Source of the DNA: Verticillium longisporum
Lineage: Eukaryota > Ascomycota > Sordariomycetes > Glomerellales > Plectosphaerellaceae
Length of the DNA: 64,000 nt
NCBI GenBank assembly: GCA_019188255.1
Contig: JAETXT010000003.1
Location: 3,782,001-3,846,000 of the forward strand
Direction: 5' to 3'
Position numbers and translations under genes: made by a program. Positions 46,601 to 58,268 of the stretch are shown one piece after another. Under the pieces are notes generated by a model that did no database searches, had not been told where the DNA came from, and was given only the letters and a program-made list of their open reading frames with translations. Numbering within the stretch: position 1 is the first letter of the stretch; every line of letters begins with the position of its first letter.

Positions 46601-47688
46601 GAGAACGAGGCATGACTTCGATGCACCGGTCGGGCCACGCAGGCAAACAACCACTGCTGGCATCGGCTTCTTGTCGGTCGACTGGGTGACACGCAGTGCC
46701 TCTGGGCGTCCCGCCATGACAGGGCAATCACAATCACCCTCGCCATGCCAATGGACGAGGGGCTCGCTGCCTATCTGGACCACACCCACACAAACGTGCG
46801 CCAGACGGGCGTGGCATTGGCACTGTCAACACCCCATATCTAGACCTGATCCTGAACCTGACCCTGGACGGACCCGTGCAGGCCGCTGCGAGAGACCGTG
46901 CTGGGCTTGGGCTGCCCCTCCGACCCCTCCAACAATCAGGGCGCCCCTCCATGGATTCAAGCATCAAGCTTCCCCTGCCCCTCACCTTCAAGGTTTGGAG
47001 ACAATTCACGTTCGCACCAGATTGCGCGATTCAGAGACGAGTTTGTTTCTCCCAATTGCCCATCAGAAGCGACAGGAAATCGCCTGAAAAATCCACCGAG
47101 ACAAGAGGAAGACCGACAAAGAAAACTGTCCGCTAGTTAGACCGACGTTCCTTGTCCTTGTCATCGAGCGCCTCGCCTTGTCCTCCTGCGTGTTATCCAT
47201 CTGGGCCTTATCCTACCCCTCCTCCACTTGCCTTTACGGCTCGTCTTCCGTCCCTCGCCGGCGCAACTCTGGTTTGCGTTTTGCGCTGCTCACTTGCTGA
47301 CCCCAGGCTCGCCGGCCGGCGGTCTGCGCCATCACGCAGCCTGCTTTCGTGCTTTGCCCTGTTCAGTCTGTCCGTCCCGTCTGGCTCATCTCCTCACAGC
47401 CTAGGTAGACGGACAGTTTTACGCGCCTTGTTCCTCCCACGCACAGGCGACCGTGTCATGGCCATACACTATCCAGCAATAAGGCAAAAAGCCGGGCCAA
47501 GGACTACCCTGTTGCCCTGGCTCTGCCTAACGGTAATCCCGCCGCCCGCCCGCCTGCCGTCGAACTGACCTTACACCCGCTGGCCGCGCAGCACCACCAC
47601 CACCGGCTCTGATGTCCCACACCCACCCACCCCAGACCCCAAAATTTTCTCTCTGATACAAACCCATATCGGCCCAGCCATCCCTCCT

Positions 47689-47757
47689 CCTGCCTACTTT
47701 TCCCCTCTCCTCCTCTCCTCCTTCTTTCTTTCTTCTTCTTCTTCTTCTTCTCCTCAT
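47689..47757 (+). promoter_or_regulatory. Pyrimidine tract in the APT1 leader
   Basis: Almost pure C/T sequence ending in repeated TTC triplets immediately before the ATG at 47759. CT-rich leaders are typical of strongly expressed fungal genes. It probably lies in the 5' UTR or core promoter. Confidence 0.6.
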
Positions 47758-47758
47758 C

Positions 47759-48496
47759 ATGTCCGCCGAACAGCAAATCGCCCCTGGCACCACCGCGTCA
47801 TCTGCGTCGCCAATCACCCACGTCGCCGCCAACCCCGCCAACCCTCAAGATGCCGAGGGACGACAGCCCACCGCCGCCACCACCGGTTCCTCCGAACTCG
47901 CCAGTGGGAAGGTGAAGCTCAAGGCCGCTCTCCGTCACTTCCCCGACTTTCCCCAGAAGGGCATCGACTTTGTCGACATTATGCCACTGTTCCTCGACCC
48001 CACCGCCCATGAAACTCTCGTCTCCGCTCTTCACCTCCAGATCCAAGAAGGCTACGGCGGTGTCGTCCCCGACGTTATCGTCGGCCTCGACGCCCGTGGT
48101 TTCCTCTTTGGTCCCGGCCTCGCTCTCCGTCTCGGCAAGGGCTTCGCTCCCGTGCGCAAGCAGGGCAAGCTTCCTGGTCCTTGTGTGACCGCTGAATACC
48201 AGAAGGAGTACGGCACCGATTTCTTCCAGATGCAGGAGGACGCCATCAAGCCTGGCCAGAAGGTGCTCATCGTTGACGACATTATTGCTACTGGTAGGCA
48301 CATCTCAGCCGCCTCGAATGCGAAGATTGGTTTATACTGACTTGATGCAGGTGGTTCGGCCAAGGCTGCAGCTGACCTTGTCAAGAAGCTTGGAGGTGAA
48401 ATCATGGGTTTTCTCTTCATCCTCGAGATTCCTGGCCTCAACGGCCGCGAGAAGCTCGACGGTATCAACACTACCATTCTTATTGAGGACGCTTAA
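47759..48496 (+). CDS. APT1: Adenine phosphoribosyltransferase
   Basis: Two exons: 47759-48293 and 48351-48496, with a 57-nt intron, give 226 residues. It converts adenine and PRPP to AMP in purine salvage. The PRPP-binding motif KVLIVDDIIATGGSAKAA is split by the intron exactly inside ATGG, which confirms the splice. Other marks are FPDFPQKGIDFVDIMPLF, VIVGLDARGFLFGPGLAL and VRKQGKLPG. Yeast Apt1 has 187 residues as I recall; the extra 45 or so residues here form an Ala/Thr/Ser-rich N-terminal extension that could be a disordered tail. A later start at an internal ATG would remove catalytic sequence, so the first ATG is preferred. Intact frame. Confidence 0.95.
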
Positions 48497-49206
48497 ACGC
48501 GTTAACGGCTACAATAACAGCGAGGGGTGATCCGCAAAGCTCTCCCGTTGTTCAATCACGCCATCGAAGCATGAGTACATATACATACTACGTTCCGGGG
48601 GCGGCACGGGCTGCTCTTGTGCCGTTCTGACACCTTCCCGCCGAAAGCTACACGGTACACCAACGCACGCCGCGGGGCCTGCGTCGGCGTTTCAGGGATT
48701 CTCAAAAGGACATCATTCAAACTTGGCTTGGGAGGGGCGGCTGCATGATTGCATTATCTTAGACTAGCTTTGGCATCTGTGCTCGAGCAGACGGCCCGTT
48801 GACGGGTTTCCCGCTGCGGGGTTTTCATGCGACAGCTTAATACTCAACAGTATTTGACGCATGATGATTTGGATTCTAACAGTGACTGTTGGGGCGGTGG
48901 AGCGGTATTTATGCGGCGGCTCTCGGTGCAACAGCTGGCATGCATGGGTTGAAGTACCCTGAAGGCTAAGTAAGATGTGGCCGTCACATCATTTCGCACC
49001 ATTTCTCGCAAGCCATCGATCGTATCATTCAAGTCAAACAAAACGCAAGTGGTATTCTAAAAACGAACTAGTTCATGTCCTCTCATGTCTATGTCATGCC
49101 GTCATCCTACTCAAAGAGATACCCAACGTGATGTGGTAGGGGTTTCCTCTCATCATATGTACATCCCTCGCATCCATCCGTGCATCACCTTGTGCGCCAA
49201 CGTGCT
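48497..49206. other. Convergent 3' flank between APT1 and the GH47-like gene
   Basis: About 710 bp between converging stop codons. Presumably contains both 3' UTRs. Nothing else recognised. Confidence 0.5.
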
Positions 49207-52200
49207 TCAGAGCACAATGATATTGTCCACCCGCCGACCCTGGGTCTCAATGACATACTTTCTCCGGACGCCGACGCCCCTCGCGCGCCCGAGCTGCTCC
49301 CACGCCGTCTGGCCGCCGCGGATCATGACCAGGCTGAGCGGGCGGAGGCGCGGCATGCCACGGGGTGTGCGCTGCTCGTCCTCGAGGTGCGGCTTGACAA
49401 TGTCGTGGGCGGCGCCCCAGGGCGGGCGGTCGACGTGACCGCCGTAGACGGCGTCGTCGTCGTCGTCGTCGACGTCGCCGAGGCCGTCCTCGTGCGGGTC
49501 GCTGACGACGACGACGAGGCGGAGCGAGTGCGCCGTGGGCGTGACGGCGGGAATGTTGGCCAGCTTGGCGCTGAAGGAGCAGCCGCCGCGGCGCAGGGCG
49601 ATGACGTGGTGGTTGCGCGGGATGGCGTCCGGGAGGCGGGCGGTGCAGCCCTGGCCGGCGAGGTAGACGGTGTGCCAGGGGAGGTGGAGCTGGGTGGCGG
49701 GCGTGTTCTCGTCCGGGGCCGTGGCCGGGGCCAGGGGCGCGTCTCGGACGTCGGGGAGAGGGACGGCGCCGATGCCGACGGGCAGGGCGGCTTTGTAGGT
49801 TTCTATGTGCAGTGTGCGCCGGCTGGCGCCCGAGGGGCCATCGTCGGGCGAGGGGGTATTGGCCGGGTCAAAGACGGAGGTGACTGCGCGGACAAGGCTC
49901 TTGAGCATGGAGCCGTAGGAGGGGTCGAGCGATTCCGGTGCCTCGTCGTCGTGTTCCAGCCACGAGGACTGCTCCTCGCTCAGGTGTATCTCGTTGCCGT
50001 GCTCGTCGAGCACCACTTCGACGGTTTCGAGTGGGGTCTCTGCTGTGGTGTTCTCCGAGGGAGGTTCTCCATAGACAATCATGAGGTCGACGTACGGCGA
50101 GTAGCGAACACGATTGAAGAGGGGGTCTTTGATATCGGAGAGCATGTCGCCATCGATGTGTACGATCTCGTCCTTGCCGAGAGCTATGTGATTGACGTGC
50201 GTGACTCGCCAGGTGTGGTCGTAGTTCGGCGCAAAGGACTCCTCCTTGATAAAAGTAATCTTCTAGCCGTTCGGCCCGGTGGTCTGAGCGCCATAAGGGG
50301 TGTTGACTGGTGCCGGATGCGCAAACAGCTGGTTCAGCGCACTGCCCTGTTGGTTTGTCGAGGGAAACTCGATGACAAGGGTTGGCTTGAACGTGAGGGC
50401 CGCGCAGATGCCGTTGTGTGGGACCATCGAAGTAGGCAGAGTCCAGGGGAAGAAGGTGTGGTTCTCCTTGTACTGGAGAACAGTCTCGTTGGGCCCCTTG
50501 AAGGTTGGGACCAGCTTCATGCCACTGTGAGGGTTGGCGACCGTGTGCAGGTTGACGAAGCTGGCGGCTTGGAACACGTCAGCGCGTGCCGCCATGGCCG
50601 AGCCCGTCAGTGGAGGCCTTGAGGCAACCGGGCAAGTGTTGGTGTAATTCTCATCGTGGTACGCCTTGACGCCCTTCACGAGACGGTTCACCTGCGGTTT
50701 CTTCTTTTTCTCGTTTTCTGACCGCGCCTCGAAGCTCGCTGCCCCGGAATAATGAGCGGATGGGCTTCGGTGCTGAAGACGAAAGCGGCATCGAGTTTGT
50801 TGAGCGGGTGTTCAGGATCGAAAAGCACATAAAGATACTTCGTGGTTTCACCCAAGAAGAAGCTCTGCATCCGATCTGCTATTTCGCCCGTGGTGACTTT
50901 TTGGAACCCTGACCAGCGGCCCTTGGGCCGCCAGAGACGATTGATTACCGCAAGGACCATCACGCCATCATGCAGGTACCACGGATCGCCAGTGGCACGA
51001 TACAGGTAGTATGTCGACTCGATAAACTCGGGTCGCCCAGGCCACCAGCCGATTCCAGAGTCAACCTGCCTCTCTCGAACCGACCATCTCTCTGGCAGGG
51101 CACCATAGCGAGTCCAGAGTGCAGTGTAGAGAAGGTTCGCCTCCTCACCCTCCGCAACCTCGCCAGCCATGGCCAGCAGGCCGGGATAGAATGCCGCCAG
51201 ACTGTCGATCCAGGCTGTGAAAGGGTAGCCCCTGGTCCTGTGACCTGTCATGTAGTACGGGTGGTGAGCATCGTTGTACAAGTGGCGTTTGATAGCCGCA
51301 TGCGCCTGATGCCAGGCCTCGAGAAAGGCTCCAGCGGTGTGTTCCTCGGGAGCCAAAGGTTCGGTGTGCAACGTATTCGGGTCGAGCCACTGACGGTCTG
51401 GCGTCGGCGCGCGAGCGGTGACATTGGGAAGGTCGTGGCCGGACAGCAGAATGTGACTCTTCAAAGCATATTCAAAGAAACTGTCGACGCCAGCGCCGAT
51501 GCCAGTGTCAAAGTTGACCCAGTCTCCCCTTTCGGGGTCGATGGCGTTGCCGACCAGGCCGATTTCACTTTTGCCCTTCCAGACAGCCCAGAAGGCGCGT
51601 TTGGCTAGATGCTCGAACCTCTGGTCACCGGTGAGGCGGCTGAGGACGGTAAACTCGAGCACCAAGCTGCCGGCGCCCGCCGCACACGTGTCCGTCTTCT
51701 CAGGGTACTTCTGCGTCGAATCGGGGTCGTTGGGCGAAACCTTATGCAGGGGTGAGTTGATGTAAAAGGGAATGCCATGGCGCAGATTGACGCGCGGATA
51801 CGGCAGACCAGTCGTCGTATAAAAGGCCGGCAGCAGCCGTTCTGCCATGTCGAGAGCCAGTCGCAGGAGCTGGCCGTCATAGTGGAAGCCGCTCGGCCAG
51901 GGAATGGGGGCCAGCTCCAGCGGATTCGAGTCATCGTCGTCGTTCAGCCCTGCATGCTCTGGATCATAGCCAGGTATGGGGAGCTCCCCCACGGCGAAGA
52001 GGTGGGCGCTCAGAAGGCCGCCCACCCTCGGATGACGGTCTCAAAGACCTGGACCTTGCTGTCGAGGTCGAACCCGCGCGCACGTATGCCCTGGCCAGAT
52101 GGGCCACGCCGTCCGTCCCCGTAGTAGTCCACAAACTTCTCTATCCCGCCCTGGAACTCTTTGAGAGCCCATTTTGCCGTGTTGTCGTCGGAGGGCGTGC

Positions 52201-52560
52201 CGGCGAGGATGGCGAGGGTCGACAAGCTGTCGAGAAGGGTAAGGGAGTAGTTGCCGAGGACGTCGTTCAGGTCGTAGTTCCCTGGGTTCGCCGGATCGCG
52301 GGAAAGAGGCGTACATGAGACAGGCCGTAGCTGCGAGGAAGAGTTTAGCCCAGGACATGCGAGGGGAAGATTAGAGATGGTGGGGCTCGAACCTCGTCCT
52401 CCGGGAAAGCGTGCTGCATATAGTTGTTGAAGCCATGCTGGAAGACCTCAACCGTTGATTTCCGGAGCTCCGCCAGGCGGGCCGCACCCATTGACTTGAC
52501 TCTTGCTGGCCATGTCAGGGACAGCAAGAGACAGCCGAGGAGGGCCAATGTCGACGGCAT
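49207..52560 (-). CDS. ER degradation-enhancing alpha-mannosidase-like protein (EDEM/Mnl1 type, GH47 plus PA-like domain), broken reading frame
   Basis: Exon 1 is 52560-52393 and exon 2 is 52330-49207, with a 62-nt intron; the corrected length is about 1097 residues. A signal peptide (LALLGCLLLSLTWPARV) leads into GH47 motifs: NNYMQHAFPEDE, DVLGNYSLTLLDSLSTLAIL, GRRGPSGQGIRARGFDLDSK, AGAGSLVLEFTVLSRLTG, GIGAGVDSFFEYALKSHIL, MQSFFLGETTKYLYVLFD and FSTEAHPL. The C-terminal part includes VIALRRGGCSFSAKLANI, which resembles a protease-associated domain as in EDEM3. EDEM proteins trim mannose on misfolded glycoproteins for ERAD. The frame is broken by a -1 shift near 52021-52030, a -1 shift near 50752-50757, and an in-frame TAG at 50263-50265 (codon about 746). 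Protein similarity is continuous across all three. Confidence 0.85.
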
Positions 52561-53813
52561 GATTGCTTGCGCCGGTGCTCCGAAGAAGGTGGGAGACTAG
52601 ACACAGGTTCCCATGAATGCGCCCACACGCCACGCCGCCGGCAGGTTCCCGAACTCCAGGAATCGGCGGCAGCTTCAGCAAGGAATCCTCATGAGGGATT
52701 TGGGTGTCTCCGGAGCTAGGAAGAAGGAGCGTAGGGGCGGCGAATATCGAGATAACGTCAGGACTGAAGCCCGTTGAGTATGGCACTCTGAAGTGGGATG
52801 CTGTCATCTTGGCCAGCCACGCGACACCCGTTCGCGATGTGGCGCATGAAGCTTCTGTGGCTGGTGCTCATCAACCACCTTAGTTCTGCTTACCTCAGCA
52901 GAGAGACGAAGGACCAGAAACAGAAGCCTCAACTCTGAGGCCCACCAATTCTCAATCCTCGCCGGATACTCTCACCGAAGCACCGAAAGCCCTCTACGAC
53001 ACACCCGGGGTGTGGCATTCCCCCCCGAAAGAGCCCTGTAAGTGGCCAGTGCTCTGCACTGAACCTGTCAAGGCTCACCGGCGATGATCCGCTTTCCCCG
53101 GCCGATTGTGTTCTCGCAGGGGATCCCAGTTGAGGTGCCAGAGCTGCCCCAAGGTGCCTCAGCATCTCCACTCGGACCTCTCATGCCAATTTCCAATTCC
53201 GACTTCTCATCGTCACACTTTTTTGTCTATTCCCGTTCGCCTGTGATCGACCAAGGATGCCTTGACATAATCTCAAAAGGTTGCTCAGCCTTGATCCGGG
53301 GGAGAGGGCGTGCTTTTGTCCCTGTCTTTTGCCAGGAAGTACCGGTACATTCGAGGATTGCCGAACTCGCGGCTAAATCGTATCAAGACCCCCCCCAACC
53401 ACCCCTGGGATTGGATCAAGCGCTGGGGAAGCTTGCCCCGGTTCGGTGGTGGTGATGATATATCCGATCGCCAGCCGAAGCCAAGGAAAGATGCTTGCCT
53501 CCTGTCTCTGATGCCATAGTTTTACCCTTTTCGCCCACCGTCTCTTTTTTCCACTCCGGCCCCCATGGCATGCCGGGGCTGTTCCCCCGCCTTGCCAGGC
53601 AACGGATGGTGGAGGGTGGCATGCTCTAACTGTTACATCCAAATGGTCATGCGGGCGCTGGCCGAGCATAATGGTGCCATGGTATTGCCATTGGGTGAAA
53701 AGCTGCCTGTTCACAGACGGGCTGCCTAGTCTCTCTGTACGTGCACGTGCAAGTCTGCGCACGATATGGGGGATCCGGGGGATTGGCCCTATTTTCGATG
53801 CGAGGCTTTGCTC

Positions 53814-54067
53814 ATCCCTTTAGTGCCCAAATTTGGCCTCAATACATAAAATGATCACCGCCTGCCTAAAGAGCTCTGATGTACATCTAGGCAGGGACTA
53901 GCTCAGTACATGATTGAGGGCGGGTCCGTCTGTGAAACATAGGTAACGTATAGGCATCTAGATGTACAGTTCGTCATGTCCTTTAACTCAATTGGCGACA
54001 CATATTTTCTGCCACTCAGCTGTCGATCATACGAAGTACTGAGGCCAAATTTGGGCACTAAAAGGAT
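53814..54067. mobile_element. Short inverted-repeat element, MITE-like
   Basis: Two arms face each other: the left arm (53814 onward) and the reverse complement of the right arm (ending 54067) share a perfect 21-nt core (TAGTGCCCAAATTTGGCCTC plus A), and about 31 nt with two mismatches overall. An inner inverted pair (TGTACATCTAG at 53880-53890, its complement at 53958-53968) adds to the folding. The element is about 254 bp and has no coding capacity. If the ends are taken at GTGCCC, each side is flanked by TA, as for Tc1/mariner-type elements, but symmetry continues eight bases beyond, so the exact ends are unsure. A non-autonomous DNA element is the best reading. Confidence 0.65.
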
Positions 54068-55156
54068 AGGTCGCAGAACAGGCCGGGCGCAGCAGAGATA
54101 GACACCCCGGCCTTGACTCTGGTCGCGCTCACACTGTTTCCACCCCGTCATGACTCTTGCCAATGCTGGGCAACAGTGTGCATTTCAGCCTTAAGATCGA
54201 TCATGGTGCGCGCGGGCACGACATGGGGGCTTCAGCCTACGAGAGATTCATGGTTGATGTTTCGGTTCGCGTTACACAGCATGTCGGCTCCGATGTCAAA
54301 GTTCGTTGGTCCTCCTTCGGCTTGGCCACATGGCTGCCATACTTGCTCATGAGTTTTGCTGCCTCTGTTCGTTTCTGTATGCTTTTGTCTGGCGTTGTGG
54401 CGTCTTGTGTGCATTCAATGGGACAACGATAGGCGCTCTCGCCTTCTCGTCTTCAAGCCCTGTTACCAAAACATCGTTCAAGACCGTCAAAAAAATAACC
54501 GTATTGCCACTGCCGAAGAAAAGCATACAGTAGAAAACCCAAACTGGCACTTATCACATCTCGCAAAGAAGGACCGACGACAAATCAGGAATTCCGCGAC
54601 CGCCGTAGTACGAGTTGCCAATCCTTCGGTTTATACTTTCAGTGCACCCGGTTCAATAGCCAGCCGAGACAACATCTAAACACGTTCTGCGACCCATCCA
54701 CCCATGGACCTCAGGTAAAGCAACGACAACTTGATCAAGTGTGTCACTGCATTTAGGAACGATCTCAAACCACGAGATTGAGATCACTGCGGAGAGACAG
54801 ACCCTGAAGATCTCAAGTCAGAGACAGAGACAAAGAGAGAGGGGGGGAGAGAGACACAAAGATAGACCGCAAGACGGCGAAACAGGAAATCGGAAAAAGT
54901 TGCGCCCTCATGAAAGCTGCCCACTATAACGCCGAACGTCTATGAATAGAGGCACACGCACTTACATGCACATGGCCAAATCGCGTGAGTTGCTCCTATC
55001 TACACGCCTGGACGGCTTGCATGGCTCGGCAGCCGTGCAAAGGCTGGCTCGTCCTGCGGCATGCACCTCCATCCGCACAGCAGCAAGCAAGCAGCATGCG
55101 CGCTCCCATGCGCACAGCCGACAGTAATACCCGTCTGTCCGCCCCCCCTTCCCCCC

Positions 55157-55178
55157 CTCCCTCCCTCCCTCCCTCCCT
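55157..55178 (+). repeat. (CCCT)n microsatellite
   Basis: About five and a half uninterrupted CCCT units in a wider C-rich patch from 55142. Confidence 0.9.
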
Positions 55179-58100
55179 AGTGCTGATTCGGCCATGTCCG
55201 GTCCCGACGACTTGGACCGCGAGATGACTGGCTGCTCGGCCTGCATGTTTCGACACGACGAGGCACAATCAACAAGAAGGCAGCGACGAAATAGGCAGCA
55301 CATGGTGGCTTAGCCGCTGCAAAGGAGAATTTACCAGTCACATCGTTTCAACCAGTCAGTGATAGAATGGGGGCGGCGACAGGTCTCTCTCACTCTCTTT
55401 CTCTCTGTGTGTGTGTGTCCGTCTCTCATCCGTCACTCTCCTTGCTCTCCCTGCCCCTCGTCCTCTCTGGCTCTGACCTTGCTATGACTCTTGTTGCTCT
55501 GACTCTTTCTTCCTCTCTCCAGTCTTGTGCGTTAGCTTGTTGACCAATGTCCTGTACAAGGCCTGATTCTCTCTTCTTCCCAGCGATCTTTCCAAGTTGT
55601 CCCTTCTCGTGCTGAAACCAGCGGCTCCACATGCATCAAGTCGCTCTCACACGCTCCGCGGAGCAATCCACAAGACTGGCTGACATGGCATGATGCCCTG
55701 TCCGGGAAGTCATGTCACAGAGCGAGCTGCCAACTACGGGACACTTCTTCCAGGCACAACACATGCTCCTTTCTCTCCCTTCACTCGCTGGCCTTTGACC
55801 CTCGTACCAGACCAGGGAATAGGGTGGAATCCGCCCCCTGGTTAGGTAGACGACGACTGAAAGGCGAAGCGAGCCGGTCCAGTCGCTTCCAGACCAGAAC
55901 TCGAATGCCCGATGCTGGGTACATTGGCATCCCAGGTAGCGTGATGCACTTTGTCAACAACCCCATGACAAAGTAGACTTGAGGGGGAGGGCCAGGCATG
56001 GCTGATCGGAAAGGCGGAAAGGGGGAGAAAATAAACACCTTATCACCTTCCCAAAACTGCTCGCGTATGTGCGAACCCAGCATCTACTCTCGGACAGCCG
56101 TCTGTCCCTAGGTAGGGGACACACAGGGGAGGGGCTGTAAGTCAGGGTAAGGTAGGTAGGTAGGGAGAGAGAGGGGGGAGGGGGGAGAGGCGCCAACAAC
56201 AACTGGAGAAATTCACGAGGAACCGAGGGAACGACTGGAGCAACGGGGTATGAGCATTGAAAGCTTTTCTACCCTAGCAATGCAGCCATCGGACGACGGA
56301 GCGGCAATGGCCTCTGAAAAAGGAGCGTGCTGCTCGCCTGCTTTGCGCAATTTACCAAACTGTCGGGTTCGCTGCCGATGCGGTGCTTCTGCCCTTTTGT
56401 TTTTCCCACCCCCAAGACAACTGCTTGTTTTTCTGAGCGCCGCTTTTCTTGCCCTGTCTCACTCACTCTCTCCTCTCTTCTCCTCTTTCTCTTCTGCTCA
56501 AGAATGTACCCGACAGTCTGGAAAGTGGCAATCACACGAGCCCTGGTTATGCTGCCCGCGCACCCCCCCTCCTCCCCATCTTTCGAAACCTAGAGCATGT
56601 TCCGTCTGTTTCCGGGTGCGACAGTGGTACGCGGAACCCGGCCGGCCGGAGAAGAGGAATCAAAAAAGTTGAGACTTGTCTACCCAAACTTCTAGGCCCC
56701 CCCTCTTTGCCACGTCTTGATTATCGCCGAGTCGGGTGCTGGATATGCGTACGACATGTCGTCGACAGTCTAAATCCAGCCTCAACCCGTCCCTTGGCCT
56801 CATCGTTGCCCGGGACGATCCTCCACGCCCGCCCGCCACCCATCTTAGTCGTGGGGCCGGGGGGGTGTTCAAAAAGGGGAGAGAGAGAGAGGCAAATTGA
56901 ACAGGTCCAGCCGGCGCACCACGGCCGTGCGGCCGTCAGGGCATAATGAGGCAACACAGAGGCCAGAATCCGCTGATCCCAGCCAGAAGCCCCAAATACC
57001 CCGGCTTTAAGATACCTAGCTACTTAGTACAACACAGCGCGTACCCCCCTCCCCACCCCTCTCTCCACTCCAGGCGCCGGCGTTGTCAACCCGTGTGCCG
57101 CGCTGTCGCTGGGGTACCTCTGACCCCCTAGGGTTCTCGTCCTCTCGCTATCGACGCGCTCCATCTCCGTGATTGCGCTGGTCAAACAACGCCGCGCTCT
57201 CTTTGTTTCCTACTGCCTTGCCCATCTCGTTGCTTGCCGTTCACGTGAGCGCAGCGAGACCGACGCTGAGGTTCGTGTCTTGGGGGAACCCTTGTCTGTG
57301 CTGGCTAAGACTGGTCGGAAAGACAGGATCCTGACAGTCATGCAAAGGACAGCCAGCGGCCTCCCGCCTCCACCCACGCACACACGCACGCTATTCGGTG
57401 CATGGGGTAGTATCCATGGCGCGACAGGTCGGGAACCCGTGAGGGCAGGCCCATTGTGACGTTGCCGAATGGCCCAAGGCACATGAACCGCGGACAATTG
57501 GCGATCAGCGCTCGCCTGCGAGGTGCCAGGCACCCTTAGTTGCCTTGATCACTGACGAGAAATGTGACGAGCTGTCAGTGTCGTCGCTTGAGGTCAGACG
57601 TGCGCAATCTGTAAAGTCTGGCTGGCCCTTGGATTACCAGGCCGTTCTCGGCATGCGTGATCAGAACCGGCTGGTCTCTAGGCCGAGAGTTGTACCCATC
57701 CTCGGACAAGGAGGTCCCACATGGAGTGCTGGACTGGCAGACTCGTCGACCGGCCGATCACTCGAGGGCAGGTGTGCTTTTTCTTGCGGAAAAAGGTTGA
57801 CATTTGACATATTTCTCCGCAGCGCCTCCGTGCTCCTTTCAGCTCATGATTAAATGGTGAGGACATGGGAAATCTGAATCAATGAGAGAATGTTTGGTAG
57901 TCATCTTCTATACGGTTCGTTCGACACCCATCGCTGCAGTTGCCCCGCGTCTACCCTCCCTCATCAGGTAGTGAAAGTCTCGCCCCCGATCCCGAAACAT
58001 GAACAGGCCAAGGTTAGACCAGAAGAAGTAATATGGATAAAAGAGAGAAGAAGAAGAGAAGGAGTAAAGGTGAATCCACCTCTCATTGCGTGGAGGTTGT

Positions 58101-58268
58101 CTCGCGTGAGCTGTTGTAGTCCGTCTGCCCCCATTGCCTCCCATTGCCTATCCGTATCGAGCCGCGTCCGTCTGCCCGAAATGAGTGTATTCGGCCGAAT
58201 ATGCGCTTCAAGAAGGATAAAAAAGAAAGAAAAAAAGATTGATGAAGAAATGGCCAGGAAGCGCCTGC

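Larger units (their letters stand above)
43610..47758. other. Intergenic stretch of about 4.1 kb, no gene recognised
   Basis: Contains a (CAGG)n microsatellite at 43668-43690, an isolated tRNA-like T-arm at 45205-45221 without the rest of a tRNA, and a long C/T-rich leader-like tract before the APT1 start. A 327-codon open frame at 46104-47087 (+) has random-looking composition (Arg/Pro/Ser/Thr/Trp-rich) and no motif. Confidence 0.5.
52561..58268. other. Intergenic stretch of about 5.7 kb with an inverted-repeat element
   Basis: No conserved coding frame. Left part is the promoter of the EDEM-like gene. Holds the 254-bp inverted-repeat element at 53814-54067, GA/CT-rich low-complexity patches near 54808-54862 and 55380-55440, a (CCCT)n run at 55157-55178, and a TAGG patch near 56145-56165. 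Confidence 0.5.

Noticed and set aside
46104..47087. 327-codon plus-strand ORF between the membrane-protein gene and APT1
   Set aside because: Random-looking Arg/Pro/Ser/Thr composition, no motif, no supporting splice or leader context.
49180..50622. 480-codon plus-strand frame over the EDEM-like gene
   Set aside because: Antisense shadow of the C-terminal EDEM-like region, which has real family motifs on the minus strand.
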